Assembly (NCBI GenBank): GCA_002698995.1
Contig: PAAX01000023.1
Coordinates: 124,001 to 188,000, forward strand
DNA length: 64,000 bases
Origin: Ignavibacteriota bacterium
Lineage (GTDB): Bacteria > Bacteroidota > Ignavibacteria > Ignavibacteriales > Melioribacteraceae
Direction: 5' to 3'
In this document: positions 55,688-64,000 of the stretch, one piece after another
Numbering within the stretch: position 1 is the first letter of the stretch
Layout: every line of letters starts with the position of its first letter
The notes under the pieces: generated by a model
What the model saw: only the letters and a program-made list of their open reading frames with translations
Databases searched by the model: none
What the model was told of the DNA's origin: nothing
Translations under genes and position numbers: made by a program

Positions 55688-57151
55688 ATGGGAAAAATAA
55701 ATAAAGGAAAGTCACTGTTTTTTCTTAAGACAATTTTAATTCTGCTTGTAAGTTTTACAACAATTTCATGTAAAGATGGTTTTTACAATACAAGCCAAAC
55801 TCTGGACGATGATGAAATAAAATCAATATTTGCCAGATCAGAAGCTGTGTATAAGGAATATTGCCAAAGCTGTCATGAAAACAGCATAACAGAATTTGCA
55901 CAAAAAGATTTTGTTTACGGAAAGACTCCCGAAGATATTTATACTTCTATTTCTGAAGGAAGAAATGAAGGTGAAATGCCCTCATTCAAAGCTACTTTTA
56001 GCGATACAAAAATTAAAGAAATGGTCGTTTCAATTTTATATGCATCCGATAATTTAGATGATTTTAATATTAGTATTGAACCTCAGCTCTCGGAGATTTA
56101 TGAAAGTAAATTTCTGAAATACAGATTGGAGAAAGTTGTTGACGGATTGAATAGTCCATGGGGAATGGATTTTCTTCCAAACGGAGATCTGCTTGTTAGT
56201 GATAAATCGGGAGAACTATACAGAGTTAATAAGTTTGGACAAAAAACAAAAATTAACGGAGTTCCCAAGGTTCGTTATAAAGGTCAGGGTGGATTAATGG
56301 ATGTTCAGCTTCATCCAAATTTTGAATCTAATAATTATGTTTATTTATCCTACTCAATTTTTGATGAAAATGATTATGATCTCGGCTCAACTGCAGTATC
56401 CAGATTTCAACTTGTAGGAAATGAACTAACAAACGAAAAAATGATTTTTGATGCAAAACCTTATCTTAATTCCAATCATCATTTTGGTTCGAGGTTGGAA
56501 TTTGACGATAACGGATATTTGTTTATTACAATTGGTGATAGGGGCAGAAGAGATGATTTCCCTCAAGATTTAACAGTTTATCCAGGTAAGGTTCATCGTC
56601 TGCATGATGATGGTACAATCCCAAATGATAATCCTTTTGTTAATGATCCATCTGCAGTTAAAAGTATTTATTCGTATGGACATAGAAATCAGCAGGGAAT
56701 GATTAAAAATCCTTTTACCGGAGATATTTGGACTCACGAACATGGTCCTAGAGGAGGAGATGAAGTTAATATTGTTAAACCGGGATTAAATTACGGCTGG
56801 CCGGTAATTTCATACGGAATAAATTATAATGGAACAAGTTTTACTGATCTCACCGAAAAGGAAGGAATGGAACAGCCGCTTCATTATTGGACTCCTTCAA
56901 TTGCTCCATCCGGAATGGATTTTATTAAAGGAAATATTTATCCGAATCTGGAAGGAAGTCTTTTAGTTGGTTCTCTCAGTTTTGAATTTTTGGGACTTTA
57001 TAAAGTTGAAAATAATATACTTACTGCAGAAGACAGACTTTTAATTGATGTTGGAAGAGTCAGAAATGTTAAAGTAGGAAATGATGGTTATATCTATGTT
57101 GCAATTGAAAGTCCGGGTGTTATCTATAAAATCATTCCGGTTGCGGATTAA
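55688..57151 (+). CDS. Cytochrome c / PQQ-type aldose sugar dehydrogenase fusion, lipoprotein
   Basis: 487 residues from ATG 55688 (GGAAA upstream; an alternative ATG at 55649 adds 13 residues in front of a complete signal). Lipobox TISCKDG with Cys28, then a c-type haem site YCQSCHEN (Cys59, Cys62, His63) in a short cytochrome domain with GEMPSF as possible Met ligand. The remainder is the GSDH/YliI-type six-bladed propeller: LNSPWGMDFLPNGDLLVSDK, SYGHRNQQGMIKNP and HEHGPRGGDEVNIVKPG. It would oxidise sugars with electrons passed to the attached haem. It lies 8 bases before a TonB receptor gene. Confidence 0.88.
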   Translation: MGKINKGKSLFFLKTILILLVSFTTISCKDGFYNTSQTLDDDEIKSIFARSEAVYKEYCQSCHENSITEFAQKDFVYGKTPEDIYTSISEGRNEGEMPSFKATFSDTKIKEMVVSILYASDNLDDFNISIEPQLSEIYESKFLKYRLEKVVDGLNSPWGMDFLPNGDLLVSDKSGELYRVNKFGQKTKINGVPKVRYKGQGGLMDVQLHPNFESNNYVYLSYSIFDENDYDLGSTAVSRFQLVGNELTNEKMIFDAKPYLNSNHHFGSRLEFDDNGYLFITIGDRGRRDDFPQDLTVYPGKVHRLHDDGTIPNDNPFVNDPSAVKSIYSYGHRNQQGMIKNPFTGDIWTHEHGPRGGDEVNIVKPGLNYGWPVISYGINYNGTSFTDLTEKEGMEQPLHYWTPSIAPSGMDFIKGNIYPNLEGSLLVGSLSFEFLGLYKVENNILTAEDRLLIDVGRVRNVKVGNDGYIYVAIESPGVIYKIIPVAD

Positions 57152-57159
57152 ATTATATA

Positions 57160-59292
57160 ATGAGTTACATCTTAAAAAGTATTTTAATTTCTCTGCTTTT
57201 ATTTACTAGTAATCTTTATTCTCAAATTGCTGTTTATACAGCTGATTTAGATTCAATCACAGTATCAATTACCAGAAAAAGTGATCAGTTGAGAATCATC
57301 CCTTTTTCGGTAAATCGACTTGATTCAAACATATTTTCTAATCTGAATAATGAAAATTCAGTTCAGGAAATATTTAATACAGTACCGGGAGTAATTGCAA
57401 AAAATAGATTCAATCCCGCACAAGATGATAAAATTACAATTAGAGGAATAGGAAGCAGAGCGCAATTCGGTTCGCGCGGAATCAAAATAATTCTAGACAA
57501 TATTCCGTTAACATTTCCCGATGGTCAAAGTCAATTAAACAACTTAAATCCTTCTGCCATCAGTGAAATAGAAGTTATACGAGGACCCGCTTCAACTTTG
57601 TATGGCAATGCTTCCGGTGGAGTTATCTCAATAAAAAGTAAACAAACTTATAATGAAGATTTTCTAGTTAATCCTTCTTTAAAATTCGGCAGCTTTGATT
57701 ATCAAAAGTACGGCATTTCTATATCAGGTAAAATACTTAATGGTTATACCGATTTTAATATTTTTACCAGCAGCAGTACAGGATTTAGAAATCATTCAGA
57801 TTCTAAAATGACCGGATTTAATTTCTTAACTAACCATTCGATCACACAAAATCTTTTTATTACTGGGATAGTTAATTATTTCAATGCGCCTTACTTGTTA
57901 AATCCCGGATCACTTAATAAAATTGATGCAGCTACTAATCCCGAAAAAGTTAGAAATATAATATTGACAAGCGGTTCCGGCAAAAAGGTTGAACAGTTTC
58001 AAACCGGAATAACACTCAGTTACTTACCTTATAATAATTTTGAAATAAACTCAACTTTATACGGAATTAAAAGATATCTGCTGAACCCAATTACCAGCAG
58101 AATTATTGATCTTAATAGATGGAGTTATGGAGTTAGAACTAATGCATTAGTAAAACAAAACATTTTAAATGCAGATGTAAAATTTTTGATCGGTTTTGAT
58201 TATGAAGTACAAGATGATTCAAGGATTGAATTTGAAAATAAAGGTCTGCCGGATAATCAAACTTACAATCCAAACGAAATCTTTGATAAAATAATCTATG
58301 GAAATAGATTACTTAACCAGAATGAAATTGTAAGAAGCAGCGGAGTTTTTTTTCAGACAGATATTTCTCCTTTAAACAGATTGAATTTATCACTTGGAAT
58401 TAGATATGATCATTTTTCATTTAAAGCAAAGGATAACTTTTTAATTGATAGTGATGATTCTGGTGAAAGTAAAATGGATGAAATTAGTCCGATGATTGGA
58501 GCCGGTTTTAATTTATTTGAAAATCTTTTTATTTATTCAAATTACTCGACAGCTTTTCAAACACCGACAACAAACGAACTAAGCAATAATGAAGATGGAA
58601 GCGGAGGATTTAATTTAGCTTTAAAACCTGAGAATATTGAAAGTTTTGAACTAGGTTTAAGAGGAGAGATAGATTTTTTATCAATTAATTATGATTTGAC
58701 TTACTATAAAATGTTCATCACTAATATGATTCTGCAGTATCAAAATCAATTGGAAGAATCTTATTACAAAAACAGTGGTAAAGTAAATAATGAAGGATTT
58801 GAGATTCTAATAAATTGGAATCCAACACAATTTGCCGGTTCAATTTTTTCATATACTTTTCAGAATATGAAATTTGAAGATTACTTAGTGCAGAATGGAA
58901 ACGGCTTAATTCAATTAAAAGGAAATTATCTTCCCGGAATCCCGGCTCATTATTTTAATTACAGACTTATATCCAATTTATCGAAAGCAATAACTCTACA
59001 GCTAAATATAACTTCTCAAAGTAAAATATTCACAAATGATTATAATGGACCTTCTCCCGAAAGTAATCAAGATAAATCATTTTTTATAAACGATGGATTC
59101 ACAATTGTTAGTCTTTATACCGATTATAGATTTAATTTTCCATTTGGTTCAACCAGGATTTCACTTGGTGTTGATAATCTATTTGATAAAAGATATAATA
59201 ATTCAATTGTACCAAATGCTTTCGGAAATAATTTTTACGAACCTTCGCCGGGAAGAACATTTTTTGCCGGAATTAATATTATCATAAATTGA
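57160..59292 (+). CDS. TonB-dependent outer-membrane receptor
   Basis: 710 residues. Signal peptide (LISLLLFTSNLYSQ), plug domain (NTVPGVIAKNRF, KITIRGIGSRAQFG, VIRGPASTLYGNASGGVISI) and a 22-strand-type barrel ending GRTFFAGINIIIN. No CarboxypepD_reg extension and no SusD partner are present. The plug resembles siderophore/vitamin or copper receptors (PepSY-free OprC/FecA style). Eight-base spacing to the sugar dehydrogenase gene suggests one unit, perhaps uptake of the product or of PQQ. Confidence 0.9.
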   Translation: MSYILKSILISLLLFTSNLYSQIAVYTADLDSITVSITRKSDQLRIIPFSVNRLDSNIFSNLNNENSVQEIFNTVPGVIAKNRFNPAQDDKITIRGIGSRAQFGSRGIKIILDNIPLTFPDGQSQLNNLNPSAISEIEVIRGPASTLYGNASGGVISIKSKQTYNEDFLVNPSLKFGSFDYQKYGISISGKILNGYTDFNIFTSSSTGFRNHSDSKMTGFNFLTNHSITQNLFITGIVNYFNAPYLLNPGSLNKIDAATNPEKVRNIILTSGSGKKVEQFQTGITLSYLPYNNFEINSTLYGIKRYLLNPITSRIIDLNRWSYGVRTNALVKQNILNADVKFLIGFDYEVQDDSRIEFENKGLPDNQTYNPNEIFDKIIYGNRLLNQNEIVRSSGVFFQTDISPLNRLNLSLGIRYDHFSFKAKDNFLIDSDDSGESKMDEISPMIGAGFNLFENLFIYSNYSTAFQTPTTNELSNNEDGSGGFNLALKPENIESFELGLRGEIDFLSINYDLTYYKMFITNMILQYQNQLEESYYKNSGKVNNEGFEILINWNPTQFAGSIFSYTFQNMKFEDYLVQNGNGLIQLKGNYLPGIPAHYFNYRLISNLSKAITLQLNITSQSKIFTNDYNGPSPESNQDKSFFINDGFTIVSLYTDYRFNFPFGSTRISLGVDNLFDKRYNNSIVPNAFGNNFYEPSPGRTFFAGINIIIN

Positions 59293-59407
59293 TTTCAGTT
59301 TTAATTTTGAAAATCACCTTTAAATAAAAAATATCATTAAATTCATTTTACAGTTCATTTCCTTATTTTTGCTTTTTAATTTAGCATACTATTAAAGAAA
59401 GACAAAT

Positions 59408-60379
59408 ATGGATTCAAGTTTAGTTCTATATAATTTTTTAAATCCTCCTATTCTTTTTTTCTTCTTAGGCTCATTAGCAGTTTTTGTTAAATCCGATTTA
59501 GAGATACCGCAGCCTCTTCCTAAATTTTTTTCGTTATATCTTTTATTGGCAATAGGATTTAAAGGGGGAGTTGAACTTAATCACAGTGGCTTATCAACAG
59601 AAGTAATAATTGTTTTACTTACTGCAATTATTGGTTCGGTTGTTGTTCCTATTTATACATTTTTTATTCTTAAAAGAAAAGTTTCCGTTGATGATGCTGC
59701 AGCAATATCCGCAACATACGGTTCAATTAGTGCCGTAACTTTTATTACTGCAACTGCTTTTTTAAGTAAGTTAAATTTAGGATTCAGCGGTTATTTAGTT
59801 GCCGCAATGGCTTTAATGGAATCTCCCGCTATTGTAATTGGAGTTCTACTTTCAAGATATTATAATAAATCAGAAGCCGATAATGATTTCTCTTGGAAAG
59901 AATTGTTAAGAGAAGCATTCTTAAACGGCTCGGTTTTTTTGATTTTAGGGAGTTTAATTATCGGAGTATTAACCGGCGATAGAGGAGCTGAATCATTATC
60001 TCCATTTACCGATGAAATTTTCAAAGGGATGCTCTCTTTCTTTCTGCTTGATATGGGAATTTTAGCTACTAAAAGAATTAAGGATTTGAGAAAAGCGGGA
60101 ATATTTCTAACAGGTTTTGCGATAGTTATTCCTTTAATTAATGCACTGTTTGGAATTGCAGCAGCTTACTTAATTGGATTAGGTAAAGGAGATGCACTTA
60201 TGATTACTGTTCTCTTTGCAAGTGCTTCTTATATCGCTGTTCCGGCTGCAATGAGGTTATCAATCCCTCAATCAAATCCTAGTCTGTATGTCCCAATGTC
60301 ATTGGGCATTACCTTTCCGTTTAATATTATAATCGGATTACCTGTTTATATGTATATCATAAATTTTTTATGGAATTAA
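59408..60379 (+). CDS. sbtA: SbtA-type sodium-dependent bicarbonate transporter
   Basis: 323 residues, about ten membrane helices in two inverted halves: FLNPPILFFFLGSLAVFVKSDLEIPQPLPKFFSLYLLLAIGFKGG and VAAMALMESPAIVIGVLLSR are the SbtA (DUF897) hallmarks, given here as separate landmarks. It imports bicarbonate with sodium. The downstream gene encodes its PII-like partner. In a heterotroph this may feed carboxylation reactions. Confidence 0.88.
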   Translation: MDSSLVLYNFLNPPILFFFLGSLAVFVKSDLEIPQPLPKFFSLYLLLAIGFKGGVELNHSGLSTEVIIVLLTAIIGSVVVPIYTFFILKRKVSVDDAAAISATYGSISAVTFITATAFLSKLNLGFSGYLVAAMALMESPAIVIGVLLSRYYNKSEADNDFSWKELLREAFLNGSVFLILGSLIIGVLTGDRGAESLSPFTDEIFKGMLSFFLLDMGILATKRIKDLRKAGIFLTGFAIVIPLINALFGIAAAYLIGLGKGDALMITVLFASASYIAVPAAMRLSIPQSNPSLYVPMSLGITFPFNIIIGLPVYMYIINFLWN

Positions 60380-60380
60380 A

Positions 60381-60674
60381 ATGACACCAATTAAAAAAGT
60401 AGAAATAATTGTTGATTCAGTTGAACTAGAAAAACTCAAATTAATTCTTGATAAAAGAGGGATTAAAAGCTATACCATAATTAAAAATATTCAGGGTAAA
60501 GGGGATAGAGGAGTTAAAAGCGGCGACGGACTAACTGATGTTTTTAATAATGTGTATGTAATGATTGCATGCACAGATGAAGAAATCAATCTCTTTGTTG
60601 AAGATGTAAGAAAAATTCTTAGAAAATTAGGTGGCATCTGTTTAATTACCGATGCAGTGTGGATTAAACATTAA
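60381..60674 (+). CDS. PII-like signalling protein (SbtB-like)
   Basis: 97 residues with the ferredoxin-like PII fold: KKVEIIVDSVELEKLKLILD, T-loop region GKGDRGVKSGDGLTDVFNN, and VEDVRKILRKLGG. The start is one base after the sbtA stop. Cyanobacterial SbtB binds adenyl nucleotides and gates SbtA; the C-terminal CGPEGC redox loop of many SbtB is absent, the chain ending DAVWIKH. Confidence 0.85.
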   Translation: MTPIKKVEIIVDSVELEKLKLILDKRGIKSYTIIKNIQGKGDRGVKSGDGLTDVFNNVYVMIACTDEEINLFVEDVRKILRKLGGICLITDAVWIKH

Positions 60675-60972
60675 ATACGTAATTATATTATTGTCTGAAG
60701 TAATTAATAAATCAACTAAGAGGGAATTAATAATCATATAAGCAAAGATCAGATATGTTTTACATCCAATCATTTCGAAATTTATTCTCTACTTTAAGCT
60801 TCAAAAAAATATAAAGAATTAACGGAAAATAATTTCCTTTCGAATCTACTTTTTCTTATTATCAAAATTGTGAAACATTTAATTAGCGTTGTTGTTTCAG
60901 CAAGTGGGCATTGTTTTATAATACTAAAAAAATATTTATTGATAATAAATTTAATCCATTGAGGAGAATAAC
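60675..60972. other. Intergenic gap upstream of gnd
   Basis: 298 A/T-rich bases. A TATAAT at 60917-60922, about 50 bases before the gnd ATG, is a possible -10 box, but no -35 at 17-base spacing is convincing. No gene or RNA recognised. Confidence 0.4.
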
Positions 60973-61878
60973 ATGAAACTAGGATTTATTGGTCTTGGCA
61001 AGATGGGAAGCAATATGGTTAAACGTCTTTTGTTGGATAACCATAAAGTAGCAGTATGGGATAAAAATGAGAATAATATAAAAGAAGCAGAAAAAGCGGG
61101 GGCTTTTGGATCTTCTTCAATTAAAAACTTAGTAGAAAATCTTAAAGATGAAAAAAGGAAAATAATTTGGTTAATGGTCCCTTCAGGTAAACCGGTTGAT
61201 GAAAATTTGGATGAGTTAATAAATCTATTAGATAAAGATGATATAATAATTGACGGCGGAAATTCATATTACAAAGAAACTATTGAAAGAGGAATAAAAG
61301 CTGCTGAAAAAGGAATTTACTATTTAGACTGCGGTACAAGCGGTGGTGTGTGGGGACTAGAAAACGGTTATTCTTTAATGTCCGGAGGTAATAAAGAAGC
61401 AAGTGATTACGTAAAACCAATCTATGAAACTCTTGCTCCCAAAGGAGGATATGTTTATTGCGGTAAATCAGGTTCAGGTCATTTTGTTAAAATGGTTCAC
61501 AATGGAATTGAATACGGTATGATGCAGGCTTACGCAGAGGGATTTGAACTTTTAGAGAAATCAAAATTCGATTTGAATTTAACAGAGATTGCCGGTGCTT
61601 GGAGATACGGCAGTGTTGTCAGATCTTGGCTGCTTGATCTTGCCGTTAATGCATTTCAAAATGATCCTAAACTTGAAAATCTGGAAGACTTTGTACAGGA
61701 CAGCGGCGAAGGAAGATGGACAATTAATACAGCTATTGAATTAGAAGTTCCGGCTCATGTTATTACTGCATCTTTGTACAATAGATTTCAATCAAGGCAG
61801 GATGAGTCATTTGCAATGAAAGTTTTAGCAGCATTAAGAAATCAGTTTGGCGGTCACGAAGTAAAAACAAAAGAATAG
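60973..61878 (+). CDS. gnd: 6-phosphogluconate dehydrogenase, decarboxylating (short GndA/YqeC type)
   Basis: 301 residues, the short bacterial form (E. coli Gnd has about 468). The Rossmann motif is FIGLGKMGSNMVKRLL with VWDKNE after the second strand; an Asp there favours NAD over NADP. The active site includes DCGTSGGVWGLENG and KMVHNGIEYGMMQAYAEG. GEGRWTINTAIE ends the catalytic part. First of gnd-zwf-pgl. GAGGAG precedes the ATG. Confidence 0.93.
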   Translation: MKLGFIGLGKMGSNMVKRLLLDNHKVAVWDKNENNIKEAEKAGAFGSSSIKNLVENLKDEKRKIIWLMVPSGKPVDENLDELINLLDKDDIIIDGGNSYYKETIERGIKAAEKGIYYLDCGTSGGVWGLENGYSLMSGGNKEASDYVKPIYETLAPKGGYVYCGKSGSGHFVKMVHNGIEYGMMQAYAEGFELLEKSKFDLNLTEIAGAWRYGSVVRSWLLDLAVNAFQNDPKLENLEDFVQDSGEGRWTINTAIELEVPAHVITASLYNRFQSRQDESFAMKVLAALRNQFGGHEVKTKE

Positions 61879-61910
61879 AAAATAAACTTAGTGGAACGAA
61901 AGGAAATTTT

Positions 61911-63431
61911 ATGAATCATCCCGAAAACAGCATCTTAATTATTTTTGGAGCGTCCGGTGATTTAACGAAAAGGAAACTTATTCCGGCATTATATTCTTTA
62001 GAGGTTCAAAATCTTCTCCCCAATAATTTTTTTGTATTCGGTGCCAGTCGAACTGAATTATCAGACACAGAATTCAGAGATAATATGGCTGATGCACTTA
62101 ATGAATTTTCTAAAGATGAAGACCTTTCCAAAAAAGATCAATTCTTAAAAAGATTATATTATCAATCTGTTCAAGCAAATGATTCTTCATCTTATAAGCC
62201 GCTTATTAACAGATTGGAAAAACTCGAGAATGAAAAAGAAATGAAAAGTAATCTAATTTTTTATCTCTCAACGCCTCCTAGTCTTTATGATGTTATTCCC
62301 GATGATTTAGCCAAAGTAAAATTGAACGATGAAAGCAATGGCTGGAAAAGATTAATAATTGAAAAGCCGTTCGGTTATGATTACGAAAGTGCAAAAAAAT
62401 TAAATGAAAAACTAAGTAAGAATTGGAATGAAAATCAAATTTACCGTATTGATCATTATTTGGGAAAAGAGACTGTTCAGAATCTTTTGGTAACAAGATT
62501 TTCAAACGGAATTTTTGAACCTCTTTGGAATAGAAATTTTGTTCACCATGTTGAAATCACCTCTGCAGAAGATATTGGTGTTGAAAAAAGAGGTGGATAT
62601 TATGATAATTCGGGTGCACTCAGAGATATGGTGCAGAATCATCTGCTTCAAATGGTTGGCTTAATTGCAATGGAGCCGCCGTCATCAATGGATTCCAATT
62701 CAATAAGAAATGAGATTGTTAAAGTTTTTCAATCATTAAGTAAATTCAAAGATGATGATATTGCAAAAAATGTAATACGTGGACAGTATTTGGAATCCAA
62801 AATTAAAGGGAAAAAGGTTAAAGGATATAGAGAAGAAGAAGGAGTTGATCCTAATTCTAAAACAGAAACATTTGCTGCATTAAAATTTTATATTGAAAAC
62901 TGGAGATGGGGTGGAGTTCCATTTTATATAAGAACTGGAAAACGTCTTCCAACAAGAGTTACCGAAGCAGTCATTCACTTTAAACCGACTCCTCATTCTC
63001 TATTTTCTCAAGAGAATGAATGCGATTCATGCAATCAATTAATAATCAGAATTCAACCTGATGAAGGAATTCTCCTAAAGTTTGGAATGAAACTTCCCGG
63101 CGCAGGATTTAATGTAAAAAATGTTAACATGGATTTTCATTATGCCGATCTATCCGTTCAGCGCATACCTACTGCTTATGAAAGACTTCTACTCGATGCG
63201 ATGAATGGAGATTCAACTCTTTTTGCTAGAGTTGATGCGGTTATGAATGCATGGAGTTTTTTAAATCCTGTTTTAGAAGCTTGGAAAAATGATCACACTA
63301 TTCCTGTTTATGGTTATCCTGCTGGTACTTGGGGACCGGAATCTGCTGATGATTTAATTGAAGAAAAAAATATGACATGGCGTTACCCATGTAAAAATTT
63401 AGCCGAAGATGGAATTTATTGCGAGTTATAA
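61911..63431 (+). CDS. zwf: Glucose-6-phosphate 1-dehydrogenase
   Basis: 506 residues. The nucleotide site is IIFGASGDLTKRKLIPALYSL, the catalytic motif RIDHYLGKETVQNL and IRTGKRLPTRVTE are both present. It oxidises glucose 6-phosphate at the entry of the oxidative pentose phosphate route. It lies between gnd and pgl with small gaps. Confidence 0.96.
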   Translation: MNHPENSILIIFGASGDLTKRKLIPALYSLEVQNLLPNNFFVFGASRTELSDTEFRDNMADALNEFSKDEDLSKKDQFLKRLYYQSVQANDSSSYKPLINRLEKLENEKEMKSNLIFYLSTPPSLYDVIPDDLAKVKLNDESNGWKRLIIEKPFGYDYESAKKLNEKLSKNWNENQIYRIDHYLGKETVQNLLVTRFSNGIFEPLWNRNFVHHVEITSAEDIGVEKRGGYYDNSGALRDMVQNHLLQMVGLIAMEPPSSMDSNSIRNEIVKVFQSLSKFKDDDIAKNVIRGQYLESKIKGKKVKGYREEEGVDPNSKTETFAALKFYIENWRWGGVPFYIRTGKRLPTRVTEAVIHFKPTPHSLFSQENECDSCNQLIIRIQPDEGILLKFGMKLPGAGFNVKNVNMDFHYADLSVQRIPTAYERLLLDAMNGDSTLFARVDAVMNAWSFLNPVLEAWKNDHTIPVYGYPAGTWGPESADDLIEEKNMTWRYPCKNLAEDGIYCEL

Positions 63432-63432
63432 A

Positions 63433-64000
63433 TTGAGAAAAATATTAGTATCTAAAAATAAAATCGAATTAGCAGAGAACTTTCTCGAAATAATCGAAGA
63501 ATCTTTATTAAATGTTAAAGATAGAAATATAACTATTGCTCTCTCGGGAGGTTCAACTCCTAAGGATTTATTTCAAATTATTGCGAAAGACTATTCTGCT
63601 AAGTTGGATTGGAACAGAGTAAACTTCTTTTGGGGAGATGAAAGATGTGTTTCCCCCAATAATGATGAGAGTAATTATAAAATGGTAAATGAGAGTCTGC
63701 TTAAGCCTCTTAATATTGCTGAAGAAAATATATTCAGAATTAAAGGTGAAGTTAATCCCGATGAAGAAAAAAATAACTATCAAAAACTAATAGCTGAAAA
63801 AGTTTATTTGGAAAATAACATTCCATGTTTTGATATTATGCTGCTGGGAATGGGAGAAGACGGGCATACCGCATCAATTTTTCCGAATCAAATTGAGCTG
63901 TTTAATTCTAATAATTACTGTGAAGTAGCTGTTCATCCTGATTCCGATCAAAAGAGAATAACATTAACCGGCAGAGTATTAAATAATTCTAAAGTGATAA
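63433..64000 (+). CDS. pgl: 6-phosphogluconolactonase, C-terminus beyond window
   Basis: About 189 codons are present, starting at TTG 63433, one base after the zwf stop; no ATG lies near in this frame. The fold matches the NagB/DevB family: ITIALSGGSTPKDLF, NFFWGDERCVSPNNDESNY and LLGMGEDGHTASIFP are the three signature blocks. It hydrolyses the lactone made by Zwf. The 3' end is cut by the window, and the last residues seen are RVLNNSKVI. Confidence 0.92.
   Translation, partial: MRKILVSKNKIELAENFLEIIEESLLNVKDRNITIALSGGSTPKDLFQIIAKDYSAKLDWNRVNFFWGDERCVSPNNDESNYKMVNESLLKPLNIAEENIFRIKGEVNPDEEKNNYQKLIAEKVYLENNIPCFDIMLLGMGEDGHTASIFPNQIELFNSNNYCEVAVHPDSDQKRITLTGRVLNNSKVI

Noticed and set aside
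63568-63783. 71-codon minus-strand ORF
   Set aside because: Shadow of the pgl gene, which has all three family signature blocks on the plus strand.

Overview
The window looks like a chromosomal segment from a low-GC member of the Bacteroidota/Chlorobi side of the tree, most likely Ignavibacteria. Two large secreted enzymes end in type IX secretion sorting domains of the 'NYPNPFNP' kind that is very common in Ignavibacteria. The window also has many signal-peptide and lipobox proteins, a TonB-dependent receptor and clear Shine-Dalgarno sequences. Gene order is dense and housekeeping in character. I see no transposase, integrase, CRISPR array, rRNA or tRNA. The genus assignment is inference.

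Layout. 1-843: 5' end of a kynureninase gene and an SGNH hydrolase (minus). 942-8195: a stress/detoxification region. It holds an AraC regulator, a MhqO-like ring-cleaving dioxygenase, a cupin, a MhqD-like hydrolase and two CDGSH iron-sulfur proteins. An HxlR regulator is divergent from a secreted DJ-1/PfpI protein across a shared dyad-rich promoter. After these come a putative barrel protein, an NADPH-binding reductase, a small unknown gene and a MarR regulator. The set resembles quinone/electrophile responses of Bacillus. 8263-14612 (minus): thrA, asd, then metY-metX behind a SAM-I riboswitch with its own terminator. 14844-26378 (plus): ilvD-ilvB-ilvH-ilvC-leuB-leuA-leuC-leuD-cimA. This operon sits behind a promoter and a 59-codon leader ORF whose 3' end is almost all Ile/Leu codons, followed by mutually exclusive hairpins. 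This is a probable ribosome-mediated attenuator and the most interesting regulatory element here. Isoleucine precursors would come from pyruvate through citramalate (cimA), while thrA/asd supply homoserine for methionine.

26475-29938: TPR protein, DUF72 protein, DNA polymerase IV. 29995-32051: groES-groEL with a perfect CIRCE operator overlapping the promoter. 32218-33833: a small region with two genes, each broken by one missing base (a TonB-C-like protein with a T8 tract in its signal sequence, and a lipoprotein), flanking a pentapeptide-repeat protein. 34050-37703 (minus): plsY, HtrA-type protease, purB, peroxiredoxin. 37998-46035: glycogen/alpha-glucan phosphorylase, PQQ-like propeller protein, M49-like metallopeptidase with HEXXH, L28, ferritin.

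46161-53073: a secreted GH18 protein with a T9SS domain, two tandem paralogous propeller proteins, and an N-acetylmuramoyl-alanine amidase with Big_5-like repeats and a T9SS domain. 53212-60674: release factor 3, an SRPBCC protein, a cytochrome c/aldose dehydrogenase lipoprotein paired with a TonB-dependent receptor, and an SbtA-SbtB bicarbonate transporter/PII-like pair. 60973-64000: the oxidative pentose phosphate genes gnd-zwf-pgl, the last cut by the window end.

Several promoters can be read as TTGACA, 17 bases, TAnnTT. This looks intermediate between the usual sigma-70 pattern and the Bacteroidetes TAnnTTTG pattern. All functional calls are from reading motifs; no database search was run.
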